Source: Syntrophaceae bacterium UBA6109
Lineage (GTDB): Bacteria; Desulfobacterota; Syntrophia; Syntrophales; UBA6109
Assembly (NCBI GenBank): GCA_002428445.1
Contig: DIWJ01000045.1
Span: 1 to 9,218 of the forward strand
Direction: 5' to 3'
DNA: 9,218 nt
Made by a program: the position numbers and the translations under genes. Shown here piece after piece: positions 1 through 6,758 of the stretch. The notes under the pieces are model-generated. The model was not told where the DNA came from, did no database searches, and was given only the letters and a program-made list of their open reading frames with translations. How positions within the stretch are numbered: position 1 is the stretch's first letter; each line of letters starts with the position of its first letter.

Positions 1-75
1 TAAACAACGCTCGATTTTCTTACAATTAATATGTTTACTTGCCGGATTAATAATCCGTTTGACGTCCCCCTTCAC
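1..75 (-). CDS. gspD: possible start of gspD (secretin), partial
   Basis: A GTG at 75-73 opens a frame that stays open for 25 codons to the edge of the window. The predicted start, MKGDVKRII followed by a Lys/Arg-rich stretch ending KKIERCL, would suit the basic n-region of a long signal peptide, but the hydrophobic core would lie outside the window. In related T2SS operons a gene for the outer-membrane secretin GspD often follows gspC, which is the main reason for the name. No convincing Shine-Dalgarno sequence precedes the GTG, and no ATG lies on this strand between 119 and 1. A start further downstream, outside the window, is equally possible. The call rests on position and an open frame only, not on any secretin motif. 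Confidence 0.3.
   Translation of the reverse strand, partial: MKGDVKRIINPASKHINCKKIERCL
43..57. repeat. 15-bp near-perfect palindrome in AT-rich stretch
   Basis: Arms CGGATTA (43-49) and TAATCCG (51-57) are perfect inverted repeats around one central base. They sit in the AT-rich first 60 bases, which differ in composition from the GC-rich operon. It overlaps the proposed start of gspD. It may be a protein-binding site or chance; no T-run follows on either strand to make it a terminator. Confidence 0.3.
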
Positions 76-118
76 CGGTTATGGATTTTGATCTCTGTAA
101 TGGACCCTGGCCACACGC

Positions 119-778
119 TCATGGTTTAGGCGGCTTGCCCGGACTTGGCATCGATGTCAGACGCTTCAAACGTTCGATGGGCGCAAAAGGCGGCGTCACC
201 GGCAACGGCGGAACCACAGCCACAGCACGGCGGGAGTCGGCCGGTTGCAGGGATGCTTCACCGGCCTTTCTATTCTTCTTCTCGTTCAGCAAAACGACCA
301 TTCTCTCGTCGCCTCGAACCAGCGCGATCCTATCCTCGCCGATTTCCTTAAGGACAAATCCACTTATTATGTCGCCCTTTTTCAGGAGTCTCTGCCGATT
401 TTCCCTGCCCGGTGTCGAAGAAGCGCTTTTCCTGTCCTGCACATACGCGGCAGTCAGGTCATTCATGATCAATGTTCCATAGAGGACGATATCCGGCGTC
501 GGAAGAGGTTGTTCATTCCTGGTCTCCTCAACCGCCTTCCTCGAAGGATGAAAGAGATTCTGTTCGGTAATGATCCTGAAATCGACGGGGACCGGATTCA
601 AGTCGGTTGCCGAATTCTTATAAGCTTCTGCGACGGGTCTTGTGCCTTTGGCCGGAGCGATCCGGGATTGCACATGCAGAAGGGGCGGCACGATGCGACA
701 AACCAAGACGACCACAGCGACCAACAAGATCAGGTTCAGAAAACTGCAATTCTTCAAAAGATATTCGCGACTGAACAT
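119..778 (-). CDS. gspC: T2SS inner-membrane protein GspC (homology region, no PDZ)
   Basis: GspC links the inner-membrane platform to the secretin GspD across the periplasm. The 219-residue product has a short cytoplasmic head, one membrane helix (about 13-33) and a linker. The homology region (about 68-168) shows the family landmarks: TEQNLFHPSRK at 71-81, IVLYGTLIMND at 97-107 with AYVQD at 111-115, and KKGDIISGFVLKEIGEDRIA at 133-152. After it comes a basic and proline-rich tail (VVPPLPVTPPFAP, then PSPGKPPKP) in place of the PDZ or coiled-coil domain of the longer enterobacterial proteins (about 270-300 residues). The ATG at 778 lies one base after the TGA of the gspM frame, with GGGAGATGAA before it as ribosome-binding site. 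The PilP subunit of type IV pili is a distant relative, but the gene set argues for GspC. Confidence 0.85.
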   Translation of the reverse strand: MFSREYLLKNCSFLNLILLVAVVVLVCRIVPPLLHVQSRIAPAKGTRPVAEAYKNSATDLNPVPVDFRIITEQNLFHPSRKAVEETRNEQPLPTPDIVLYGTLIMNDLTAAYVQDRKSASSTPGRENRQRLLKKGDIISGFVLKEIGEDRIALVRGDERMVVLLNEKKNRKAGEASLQPADSRRAVAVVPPLPVTPPFAPIERLKRLTSMPSPGKPPKP

Positions 779-779
779 T

Positions 780-1331
780 TCATCTCCCGTCCGTCAGGGC
801 AGCCACTTTCAGCCGGACGATAAGCTCCTTTGGTTCCCGATAGTTTTTTGCCCTCACATCCAGTTCTCGGATCATGAAACAGGGGGTGTGCGTCTCGATC
901 GCAAGAAGCGTGTCGTTCAATGCCTGAATATCGGGCAGCACGGCATCGAAACCGGCGCCGACCAACAGGAACTTCCCGCTCTTTTCGGGCTTGTCGACTT
1001 GCTCGCTGGATATCGTTCCACCTCTGCCCGCAATCATTCCCTTCACCGCATTCTGCAAGGCCGCGGCAGCAGAGGCGCGGGTTGGCGCATCGATGATTTT
1101 GGATCGATGCGCCTTTGCAGATTCTCTCAGCAATGCGATTTTTTCGTCCAGCTGCGGTTTTTGCGATATCATTTGAATGTGTTTTTCAAGAATCCTGCTC
1201 TTTGCCGCCCGCAGGTCTTCGAGAGCCGACAGGTCCGACTGAATCCCGACATAGCCGTATTGATAGATCCATAAACCGAGGAGCGCGGCAGTGATAGGGA
1301 CGCAAAATGCCATGAGCCGACTTTTTCTCAT
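780..1331 (-). CDS. gspM: GspM, probable internally initiated product
   Basis: GspM is a small bitopic inner-membrane protein that pairs with GspL and stabilises it. From the ATG at 1331-1329 the product would be 183 residues. It has a basic N-terminus (MRKSRLMAF), one membrane helix at about residues 7-24, a coiled coil at about 30-80 (rich in Leu, Lys and Glu) and a C-terminal alpha/beta domain ending KELIVRLKVAALTDGR. This is the usual GspM size (about 160-200) and layout. The AAGG repeat directly upstream (1357-1342) is a purine-rich tract that could serve as its ribosome-binding site. In this sequence the same frame also continues from gspL, so GspM could be made as part of the fusion, by internal initiation, or both. 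It ends in TGA one base before gspC. Confidence 0.6.
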   Translation of the reverse strand: MRKSRLMAFCVPITAALLGLWIYQYGYVGIQSDLSALEDLRAAKSRILEKHIQMISQKPQLDEKIALLRESAKAHRSKIIDAPTRASAAAALQNAVKGMIAGRGGTISSEQVDKPEKSGKFLLVGAGFDAVLPDIQALNDTLLAIETHTPCFMIRELDVRAKNYREPKELIVRLKVAALTDGR

Positions 1332-2864
1332 CACTCGCTGCCCTTCCTTCCTTCCTTCTTCTTGTCCCGCGCCCCTCAGTTCCATTTTCATGACGAACCG
1401 ATCGGCTTTCATTACGGAATCCCTGACAGTTGGCGCCGCAAATTCAACCTTCCTGAATAGAGTCGACGCCTCGATTCCCGGCAGGAACTCCGCAGGCGAT
1501 GTCGTCGCAAGACCCTCGATATCGACGGTTGCCGCCGAGATCCGTATTCTCGAGAGCCAGGAAGTCTTCGGCAGAATTGCTGTCAGTTCTTTGATGACTG
1601 TGAGAACCCCAGGGCTCTTCTTCCGCAAGTCCGCAATGGAGTTGATCTCGCCATCCAGCGCGTCGATGTCCTTCTGCAGCAACTCAATCTTCCGGATCTC
1701 ATCCTTGCGGAGTGCGATCTGGCGTTCAATTTCCTGAAGCTTCGCCCTTTCGATCTGCAGAGGCGCGACTGCGCAGGCAATGCCCAGGACCGCAAGCGCC
1801 AGCAGCAGGAGAGCCGTGATCATTACAGGCGTCCTGGCGGTATGATGTCTGCCTTTCGAGAGCAGATTTGTCGCCACGGCTTTCGGCCACAGGCATTCCA
1901 CCAGGCCCCCGAGGGCAATGTGAGAAATCCCCTTCAATCCCGCCGGAAAACGGCGGGCGATCTCGCGATCGCTTACGGTTCGGATCGGCAGGGGCGCCCG
2001 GGCCGCCAGTTTTTCCCGATCCATGCTGTTCAGAAAAATTATGCATGAGCCGGGCGGTGCACCGCATTTCCTGATCTTTTCGACCAGAGAGGACATTTCG
2101 AAAACGATCTTCCCGATCCTTGCATCCTCATCTTCCGTTTCGAACCTCGCGTTGGCAGCGCGCGAAACGCAACCATCGATGACGTGGCCCAGTTCATAAT
2201 CATCCCCGTTGGCCACCAGATAAATGACGTTCGAGCAACCGGACACGAAGTGGAGAAGATTCGCCGTCGCCGAAGGATGCAGGGTAATCCTGTCGACCGG
2301 GAGTCCTTTGGCGCCGAGGGCATCGATGTACGGCTTTATGAGATCACACCTTGCAGCGGCAACCGTCACGGAAAGCCATCCGTTCCTTTCGTTCAGCAGC
2401 CTGAAATCGAAAAACGCATTCGCGGGGTTCAAAGGCGTAAACCTGTCAAGTTCGTAGGAAACGACGCCGGCCAGATTTTCGTTTGCGGCGGACGGAAGAT
2501 CCACGGCCCTGATGACCGCCCATGCCTTGGGGATGGAGAGCGTTATCGGCGTTCGGATCGCCCTGCATTCGCCGACGAACGAGGAGACGCGGGCGGCAAG
2601 GACGTCGGGCGAGGGATATTGCCCTTCCGCCAGCGCGCATTCCCGGTATTGCTCTATCTTGATGCGCGACAGGAACCTGCTTCCGTACGCCATCGACATG
2701 CCCCCGGCATGGATGGAAACAAGAATGTCCCGCCGGGGCGAAACGATTTCGTCGGCAAGACTGAAGGTGAGCAGCCTACGAAGCGCCCTGCAGCCCCGGA
2801 CAGCCGTTTCCATGCGGGGAAGAGAAGCCATTCTCATCTTGTCATACAATGCTTGTGCGGTCAT
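780..2864 (-). CDS. gspL: GspL-GspM in-frame fusion (T2SS platform proteins)
   Basis: One uninterrupted 694-residue frame holds two proteins that are normally separate. Residues ~46-335 resemble the actin-like cytoplasmic domain of GspL, which recruits the ATPase GspE. A membrane helix follows at ~346-368, then a coiled coil (~370-415) and a PilN/GspL-type periplasmic ferredoxin-like domain (~418-497). At 497-511 the frame crosses a linker (RGAGQEEGRKEGQRV) encoded by an AAGG tetranucleotide repeat. From M512 a typical GspM begins. The ATG at 2864 overlaps the gspK stop (ATGA). Loss of one 4-bp repeat unit would end GspL at residue 509 with a TGA (1333-1331) that overlaps the gspM ATG. The fusion is directly visible; whether it is a real gene, a phase-variable state, a recent mutation or an assembly error cannot be told from sequence alone. 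Confidence 0.85.
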   Translation of the reverse strand: MTAQALYDKMRMASLPRMETAVRGCRALRRLLTFSLADEIVSPRRDILVSIHAGGMSMAYGSRFLSRIKIEQYRECALAEGQYPSPDVLAARVSSFVGECRAIRTPITLSIPKAWAVIRAVDLPSAANENLAGVVSYELDRFTPLNPANAFFDFRLLNERNGWLSVTVAAARCDLIKPYIDALGAKGLPVDRITLHPSATANLLHFVSGCSNVIYLVANGDDYELGHVIDGCVSRAANARFETEDEDARIGKIVFEMSSLVEKIRKCGAPPGSCIIFLNSMDREKLAARAPLPIRTVSDREIARRFPAGLKGISHIALGGLVECLWPKAVATNLLSKGRHHTARTPVMITALLLLALAVLGIACAVAPLQIERAKLQEIERQIALRKDEIRKIELLQKDIDALDGEINSIADLRKKSPGVLTVIKELTAILPKTSWLSRIRISAATVDIEGLATTSPAEFLPGIEASTLFRKVEFAAPTVRDSVMKADRFVMKMELRGAGQEEGRKEGQRVMRKSRLMAFCVPITAALLGLWIYQYGYVGIQSDLSALEDLRAAKSRILEKHIQMISQKPQLDEKIALLRESAKAHRSKIIDAPTRASAAAALQNAVKGMIAGRGGTISSEQVDKPEKSGKFLLVGAGFDAVLPDIQALNDTLLAIETHTPCFMIRELDVRAKNYREPKELIVRLKVAALTDGR
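1342..1357 (-). repeat. AAGG tetranucleotide repeat (4 copies) at gspL-gspM junction
   Basis: On the coding strand four perfect AAGG units follow two AAG units. The repeat length is not a multiple of three, so gain or loss of a unit by slippage shifts the gspL frame. With one unit fewer, gspL ends at TGA 1333-1331, overlapping the gspM ATG (TGATG). With the present number the two genes are fused. The repeat also looks like a ribosome-binding tract for gspM. Four units is short for a classical contingency locus. Confidence 0.8.
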
Positions 2865-3853
2865 GGCGCAATCTGTGCCGGACTCCTGTAATAGGCGTAT
2901 CGATAGTTGAGATGATCGACGATGACGACCGTGGCCCTGATCGCAAAGCCGCTCTTTTCGTTATCCGTGTAGCCAAGTGCGTCGATCGTGTAGGTATTCG
3001 ACTCGCCGACACTGACGTACTGCGCGACCAGGGGATGATTCTTCACAAGCAGGGCATGGGTAGCGCGGATCTGTTCCGTCGCTCCGCTTTGCCTGTCCCG
3101 GATCACGCTGTCGGCCATATCTTCCGTCATGCCGTCGATCGCCGACAGGATCTCCTTCGACGCGACGTTGACGTTGACCGCGTTCTTTCCCGAATGGACC
3201 GTAAGAAAATGAACGAGACCCTTTCGCGAGCCCTTCCCATAGAGGATTTCCGGGGACATGCCCTTCACGTGCAGCAATTCCTCCAGCGTATCGAATTTTG
3301 CATTCTTGGCTTTGCAGGGAACCGGCAGCGATAGATAGTGATCACTCTCCGCGCCGTGAAGCCGCCTGAAGTCGTCTTGGTCCCTCCAATCCAGGATTGA
3401 ATCCACGATCGTATCGGCGGTTTCCTTCTCTGCGCCGAGCCGAACGAGGAGACTGTTCAACAGGATGCCGGACGCGTCGGTCATGGCGTTGATATCCAGC
3501 TTCCCCGATTCATCGAAGATGCGGATCTTGTAGAAGCCGTCTGCCAGACGGCCGACATAGGATGTGCCATCCGTCTGAAACGCCTCGTATCCCTCCATGG
3601 GGATACTCTGATTCTCGTATAGATTCCGGCAGAAGATCTCTATGATCGCCCGCTGTATCCCCGCCTCCGCCAGGAATTTATTCTCCGTTCCGGTTTTGTA
3701 GGAAGCCATGGAATGCGCCTCCGTCCTCACCATGAACGAGAAAGACAGAACAAGGATCGTCAGGATAACCGCAAGCCACAGCGTGATGAGCAGCGCCACG
3801 CCCCTCCGGGAGGATAGCGTCGTGCGCATGTCTTTCCCCGGCGTCTCTGCCAT
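2861..3853 (-). CDS. gspK: minor pseudopilin GspK
   Basis: GspK is the largest minor pseudopilin; with GspI and GspJ it forms the tip that primes pseudopilus assembly. From the chosen start the product is 330 residues, the usual size. The prepilin site is RRG|VALLITLW, without the Glu at +5, as is normal for GspK. Family signatures follow: DESGKLDINA, then DSILDWRDQDDFRRLHGAES and the ComEA-like segment FDTLEELLHVKGMSP. The frame is open back to an ATG at 3901, but that start has no useful spacing to a ribosome-binding site. AGGGGGTGA lies 7 bases (core to ATG) before the ATG at 3853, which I therefore prefer; 3856 and 3829 (the latter giving a 10-residue leader) are possible. The TGA overlaps the gspL ATG. 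Confidence 0.88.
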   Translation of the reverse strand: MAETPGKDMRTTLSSRRGVALLITLWLAVILTILVLSFSFMVRTEAHSMASYKTGTENKFLAEAGIQRAIIEIFCRNLYENQSIPMEGYEAFQTDGTSYVGRLADGFYKIRIFDESGKLDINAMTDASGILLNSLLVRLGAEKETADTIVDSILDWRDQDDFRRLHGAESDHYLSLPVPCKAKNAKFDTLEELLHVKGMSPEILYGKGSRKGLVHFLTVHSGKNAVNVNVASKEILSAIDGMTEDMADSVIRDRQSGATEQIRATHALLVKNHPLVAQYVSVGESNTYTIDALGYTDNEKSGFAIRATVVIVDHLNYRYAYYRSPAQIAP

Positions 3854-3920
3854 CATCTCACCCCCTGTCTTATCCGGTTTCGCGGTTCGACTTCTCGACA
3901 TCCTCAGGCTGCATTCAACT

Positions 3921-3976
3921 CATGCTTCGACAAGCTCAGCATGACAAATGGATGTCACCCTGAGCCTATCGAAGGG
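3921..3976. repeat. inverted pair of REP-like repeats between gspJ and gspK
   Basis: The unit GCTTCGACAAGCTCAGCATG (from 3924) faces a second copy on the opposite strand, CCTTCGATAGGCTCAGGGTG (reading down from 3975). The two 22-base units, both ending in GAC, agree at 17 positions, so the region can fold into a long imperfect hairpin with a loop of about 8 bases. Each unit also has a small hairpin of its own (GCTT/AAGC). CTTCGACAAGCTCAG-type palindromes are familiar as scattered intergenic repeats in many bacterial genomes; I recognise this by eye and have not searched. It is the only large gap in an otherwise packed operon and could attenuate or stabilise the message between gspJ and gspK. 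Confidence 0.65.
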
Positions 3977-3984
3977 CGATCCTG

Positions 3985-4644
3985 TTAGTCCATACCCAAG
4001 TCGCCGGAGCGCATCGGAACAACCAGCGCATACGTTCCCGTGTCGCCGACGATGTTCATCCTCATGCGATCCGGGAACCGCAAATTGTCCATCTCATCGG
4101 CGGGCCATTGGCTCACCCATTTGCCCGGCTCCGTAATGTCCTGATGGAAATACTCGAAAGACATGCCGTCAAGCGCATCGAAGAGCTTCGTTGTCCTTGC
4201 GCCTTCAATGCCGATCGCACTTTCCGTGGCTGTCAGAAACCATTTCCCGTCCTTGTCCGGCTCGACCGAGTATCTGACCGTTACATAACCGCGCCGCCCG
4301 TCCCAGATGGAGGAATTCGTTGCGAACTGCACCGATTTGCCGTCGCCCCGGAAGGAAGCTGTCTTTTCAGCGTTCTCTTCGAATATCAGGGGGATCTGGG
4401 ATTCCAGTTGCGAAATGACGATCAGCATGGACGAACGGAACCGCTCCACCGCGTCGATCTTCCTTTCGCCCGCCTCGACGGAGCGGTATCCGAGCCGCAA
4501 TGCCAGTCCCGCGATGGAGACGACAAGGACGATCAATAGAATGGAAACCAGCAATTCCAGGAGAGTAAATCCTCTGCAGCCGGTGTCCGGTCCGTTCTGA
4601 CGATACCTCACAGGTGTCTTTGCCGAAGCGATGGCCAAACGCAT
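3985..4644 (-). CDS. gspJ: minor pseudopilin GspJ
   Basis: GspJ is a minor pseudopilin that joins GspI and GspK in the tip complex of the pseudopilus. The 219-residue product has the prepilin peptidase site CRG|FTLLELLVSI with the conserved Glu at +5 (residue 30) and a hydrophobic N-terminal helix at 26-48. The C-terminal beta-rich domain has the family pattern, including SQLESQIP (78-85), DALDGMSFEYF (156-166) and WVSQWP (176-181). The leader of 25 residues is long. The ATG at 4644 has AGGGAG directly next to it, so the spacing is poor; a GTG at codon 12 would give a 14-residue leader. It starts 4 bases after the gspI stop and ends in TAA, followed by the REP-like gap. Confidence 0.88.
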   Translation of the reverse strand: MRLAIASAKTPVRYRQNGPDTGCRGFTLLELLVSILLIVLVVSIAGLALRLGYRSVEAGERKIDAVERFRSSMLIVISQLESQIPLIFEENAEKTASFRGDGKSVQFATNSSIWDGRRGYVTVRYSVEPDKDGKWFLTATESAIGIEGARTTKLFDALDGMSFEYFHQDITEPGKWVSQWPADEMDNLRFPDRMRMNIVGDTGTYALVVPMRSGDLGMD

Positions 4645-4648
4645 CTCC

Positions 4649-5056
4649 CTAGGAGCGAACCTTTTTCACTGCCTTCAGAGTCCTCAGCGTCAGAGTTTTC
4701 TTCTTCAACCCCACGGGCCGCTGGACCTTCACCGATACTTCCAGAAGCCGGATCCCGAGGCTCTCGGTACGCTCTTTCAGGGTCTCGGATACGGAAATGT
4801 CTATCCGGCAGGCGTCATCCGCCGTTTCGCTCCACATTTTCTCTTCCAGGACCTCGTTGTTCAGCACGTCCCGCATCTTCATCTCTGCCAGAACCGCCAT
4901 CGGCATGTAATCGTCCGACAGGGAAATGGTCCTGAGGTTCGCGGAGAAGAGTAGAATACTCCACGTCACCGCGACGGCCAGTATCGTCAGCGACACAAGC
5001 ACTTCGAGGAGAGTGAACCCCTCTCGGGGATTTTCTGCAAGGCGCCGATCATTCAT
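4649..5056 (-). CDS. gspI: minor pseudopilin GspI
   Basis: GspI is the minor pseudopilin at the centre of the GspI-J-K tip complex. The product is 135 residues, close to the usual ~120-130. It has a short leader (MNDRRLAENPREG), cleavage before FTLLEVLVSLTILAVAV, and Glu at +5 (residue 18). The globular part carries AVLAEMKMRDVLN (55-67), which fits the GspI pattern in which the first helix is followed by a residue-rich stretch before the beta domain (SLGIRLLEVSVKVQRP, 99-114). The frame is open further upstream, but the extra residues are gspH in another frame. The ATG at 5056 overlaps the end of gspH by 8 bases and gives a normal leader, which is why I chose it. Confidence 0.87.
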   Translation of the reverse strand: MNDRRLAENPREGFTLLEVLVSLTILAVAVTWSILLFSANLRTISLSDDYMPMAVLAEMKMRDVLNNEVLEEKMWSETADDACRIDISVSETLKERTESLGIRLLEVSVKVQRPVGLKKKTLTLRTLKAVKKVRS

Positions 5057-5537
5057 TCTTGATGGCCGCACCGACCACGGGGTCCAGATGGATGCTCCGC
5101 ATTCTCGTCTCGTTCCACAGGACGATCGTGCTTCCGTCCACGCCGCCGGAGGCATGAAAGACAAAATCATATTTGCCGGTGACGATCTCCCCGTCATAGG
5201 GATCGATAATCTTCATGCCGATCTCGGATGGAACATTCCGGGCCGCTATGCCGTCGATTCCGAACATCTTCTTGTCAAGATCGACGGCCACTGTCTTTTC
5301 CTCGTGATGCAGCCGGGCAAGAGACTTGGCGTATCTCGCCGTTACGAGCAACTCCCGGGCCGTTGCATCGAGCTTCGCGCCCGGAATCCTGCCGGCGAAA
5401 TGGACGGCCGCAAGGCCCAGAACGAGCGAAAGGAGGAAAAGAACCACGATCGTCTCCAGCAGCGTGAAGCCGCTTTCCGGGCAGCGGTCGGCATGCAGCC
5501 TTTTCGCATCGGGCAATGCCCGTCCGTCTCTGGTCAT
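5049..5537 (-). CDS. gspH: minor pseudopilin GspH
   Basis: GspH is a minor pseudopilin thought to sit between the major pilin stack and the tip complex. The 162-residue product has a 23-residue leader, the cleavage site PESG|FTLLETIVVLFLL with Glu at +5 (residue 28), and a GspH/FimT-type C-terminal domain. That domain shows ARYAKSLARLHHEEKTVAV (67-85), the FHASGGVDGSTIVLW segment (127-141) and SIHLDPVVGAA (148-158). It lacks the Trp- and Pro-rich pattern of the major pseudopilin GspG, so it is not a substitute in sequence terms. GAGGAG three bases before the ATG at 5537 supports the start. It begins only 24 bases after gspF, where gspG would normally lie. Confidence 0.86.
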   Translation of the reverse strand: MTRDGRALPDAKRLHADRCPESGFTLLETIVVLFLLSLVLGLAAVHFAGRIPGAKLDATARELLVTARYAKSLARLHHEEKTVAVDLDKKMFGIDGIAARNVPSEIGMKIIDPYDGEIVTGKYDFVFHASGGVDGSTIVLWNETRMRSIHLDPVVGAAIKNE

Positions 5538-5561
5538 TCTCTCCTCGTTCCCGGAGTCCTA

Positions 5562-6755
5562 TTAAAAAGGCAGATCCGTGATGCTGAATATGGCGGCGAG
5601 TATGGAAACGACAATGAAACCGATGATCAATCCCAGACTGAGGATTATGACGGGCTCGAAGAGGCTCACGAACCTCTTGATGCTCTGGGCCAGGCTTCTC
5701 TCGTATGCCGAGGCCACCTTCAGGAGCATGTCTTCCAGGCGGCCCGTCTCCTCGCCGACCCGGATCATCGAAAGGGCAAAAGGCGGAAAGATCCTTGCAT
5801 CCGCAAGCGTGTCCGTTATCCCCCGGCCTTCCTTCGCCGCCCCGGAGATCGACTGCAGCGCCGAGGCCATCGCGCGGTTCCCGATGACGTCTTTCGCGTT
5901 GCCGAGCGCCTGAAGAAGCGGCACGCCGCCCTTCAGAAGCGTGCCGAGCGTCCGGCAAAATCTCGCCGTCTCGAGTTTCGTGACGATGTCGCCCATCAGA
6001 CGCAGCTTCAAGGCGTCCCATTTGCATCTGCCCTTTTCGGACTTGATATAGGATTGGAACCAGACGATTCCCGCGCCGATCGCAACCGGAGCGACCCACC
6101 AGTACGAGCGCAGGCCGGAACTCAGCGAAAAGAGCATTCTGGTTGAGGCCGGCAGCGACCCGCCCATGTCGGAAAGAAGCGTGGACAATTTCGGCACCAC
6201 GAAGACAAAGAGAACGATGATGGAGATCATGCAGGTCGCAACGAGAATCGCCGGATAGATCAACGCGGAGAATACGTGCTCCTTCAATTGCCGCGAGGAT
6301 TCGAGGAATTCGTTGAGCTTGTCCAGCACGACGTCCAGGGCGCCGCCCGACTCGCCCGCCTTGATCATGTTGATATAGAATTCCGGGAAGATCCGGGGAT
6401 GCATGCGGAGCGCATCCGAAAAGGTCTTCCCCTCCCGGACCGCTTTCAAGAGAGAGAGGACGACGTCATGGGTGCCCTTGTTCTCGAATGCCTCGGCAAG
6501 AATATGAAGGCCCCTGTCGAGGGGCAGGCCCGCGTTCATGAGCACATATAGTTCCGCCGTGAACGACGGGAGGTCCACCTTGGACGATCCGAGGGACATC
6601 CTCTCCCGAAGGCCCTTGTTCTCCACATGGACTTTCAGCGGTATGGCACCTGCACTCTTCAGCCGTACGACCGCGGCCTCTTCATCCGCGGCCTCGATGA
6701 GACCTTCCGTTACAGCGCCGTCTCTCTTTGCCGCCCTGTAGGAAAAGACCGCCAC
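5562..6755 (-). CDS. gspF: T2SS inner-membrane platform protein GspF
   Basis: GspF is the polytopic protein at the base of the pseudopilus; it passes movement from the GspE ATPase to the pilins. The 397-residue product is the standard length. It has an N-terminal segment typical of the family (FSYRAAKRDGAVTEG) and two T2SF domains, about 66-190 and 264-388. Each carries the repeated pattern seen as FTAELYVLMNAGLPLDRGL (65-83) with AGESGGALDVVLDKL (133-147), and ARFCRTLGTLLKGGVPLLQA (264-283) with VGEETGRLEDMLLKV (333-347). Membrane helices lie at about 165-187, 218-236 and 366-390. It starts with GTG at 6755, three bases after the gspE stop. Confidence 0.95.
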   Translation of the reverse strand: MAVFSYRAAKRDGAVTEGLIEAADEEAAVVRLKSAGAIPLKVHVENKGLRERMSLGSSKVDLPSFTAELYVLMNAGLPLDRGLHILAEAFENKGTHDVVLSLLKAVREGKTFSDALRMHPRIFPEFYINMIKAGESGGALDVVLDKLNEFLESSRQLKEHVFSALIYPAILVATCMISIIVLFVFVVPKLSTLLSDMGGSLPASTRMLFSLSSGLRSYWWVAPVAIGAGIVWFQSYIKSEKGRCKWDALKLRLMGDIVTKLETARFCRTLGTLLKGGVPLLQALGNAKDVIGNRAMASALQSISGAAKEGRGITDTLADARIFPPFALSMIRVGEETGRLEDMLLKVASAYERSLAQSIKRFVSLFEPVIILSLGLIIGFIVVSILAAIFSITDLPF

Positions 6756-6758
6756 GGC

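Noticed and set aside
5275..6099. Minus-strand 274-codon frame inside gspF and gspH
   Set aside because: It is out of frame with two clear T2SS genes and is Arg/Gly-rich without motifs.
4926..6146. Plus-strand open frame of 406 codons opposite gspI, gspH and gspF
   Set aside because: It spans three recognisable genes on the other strand, is low in complexity (Arg/Asp/Gly-rich), and has no recognisable fold or ribosome-binding site.
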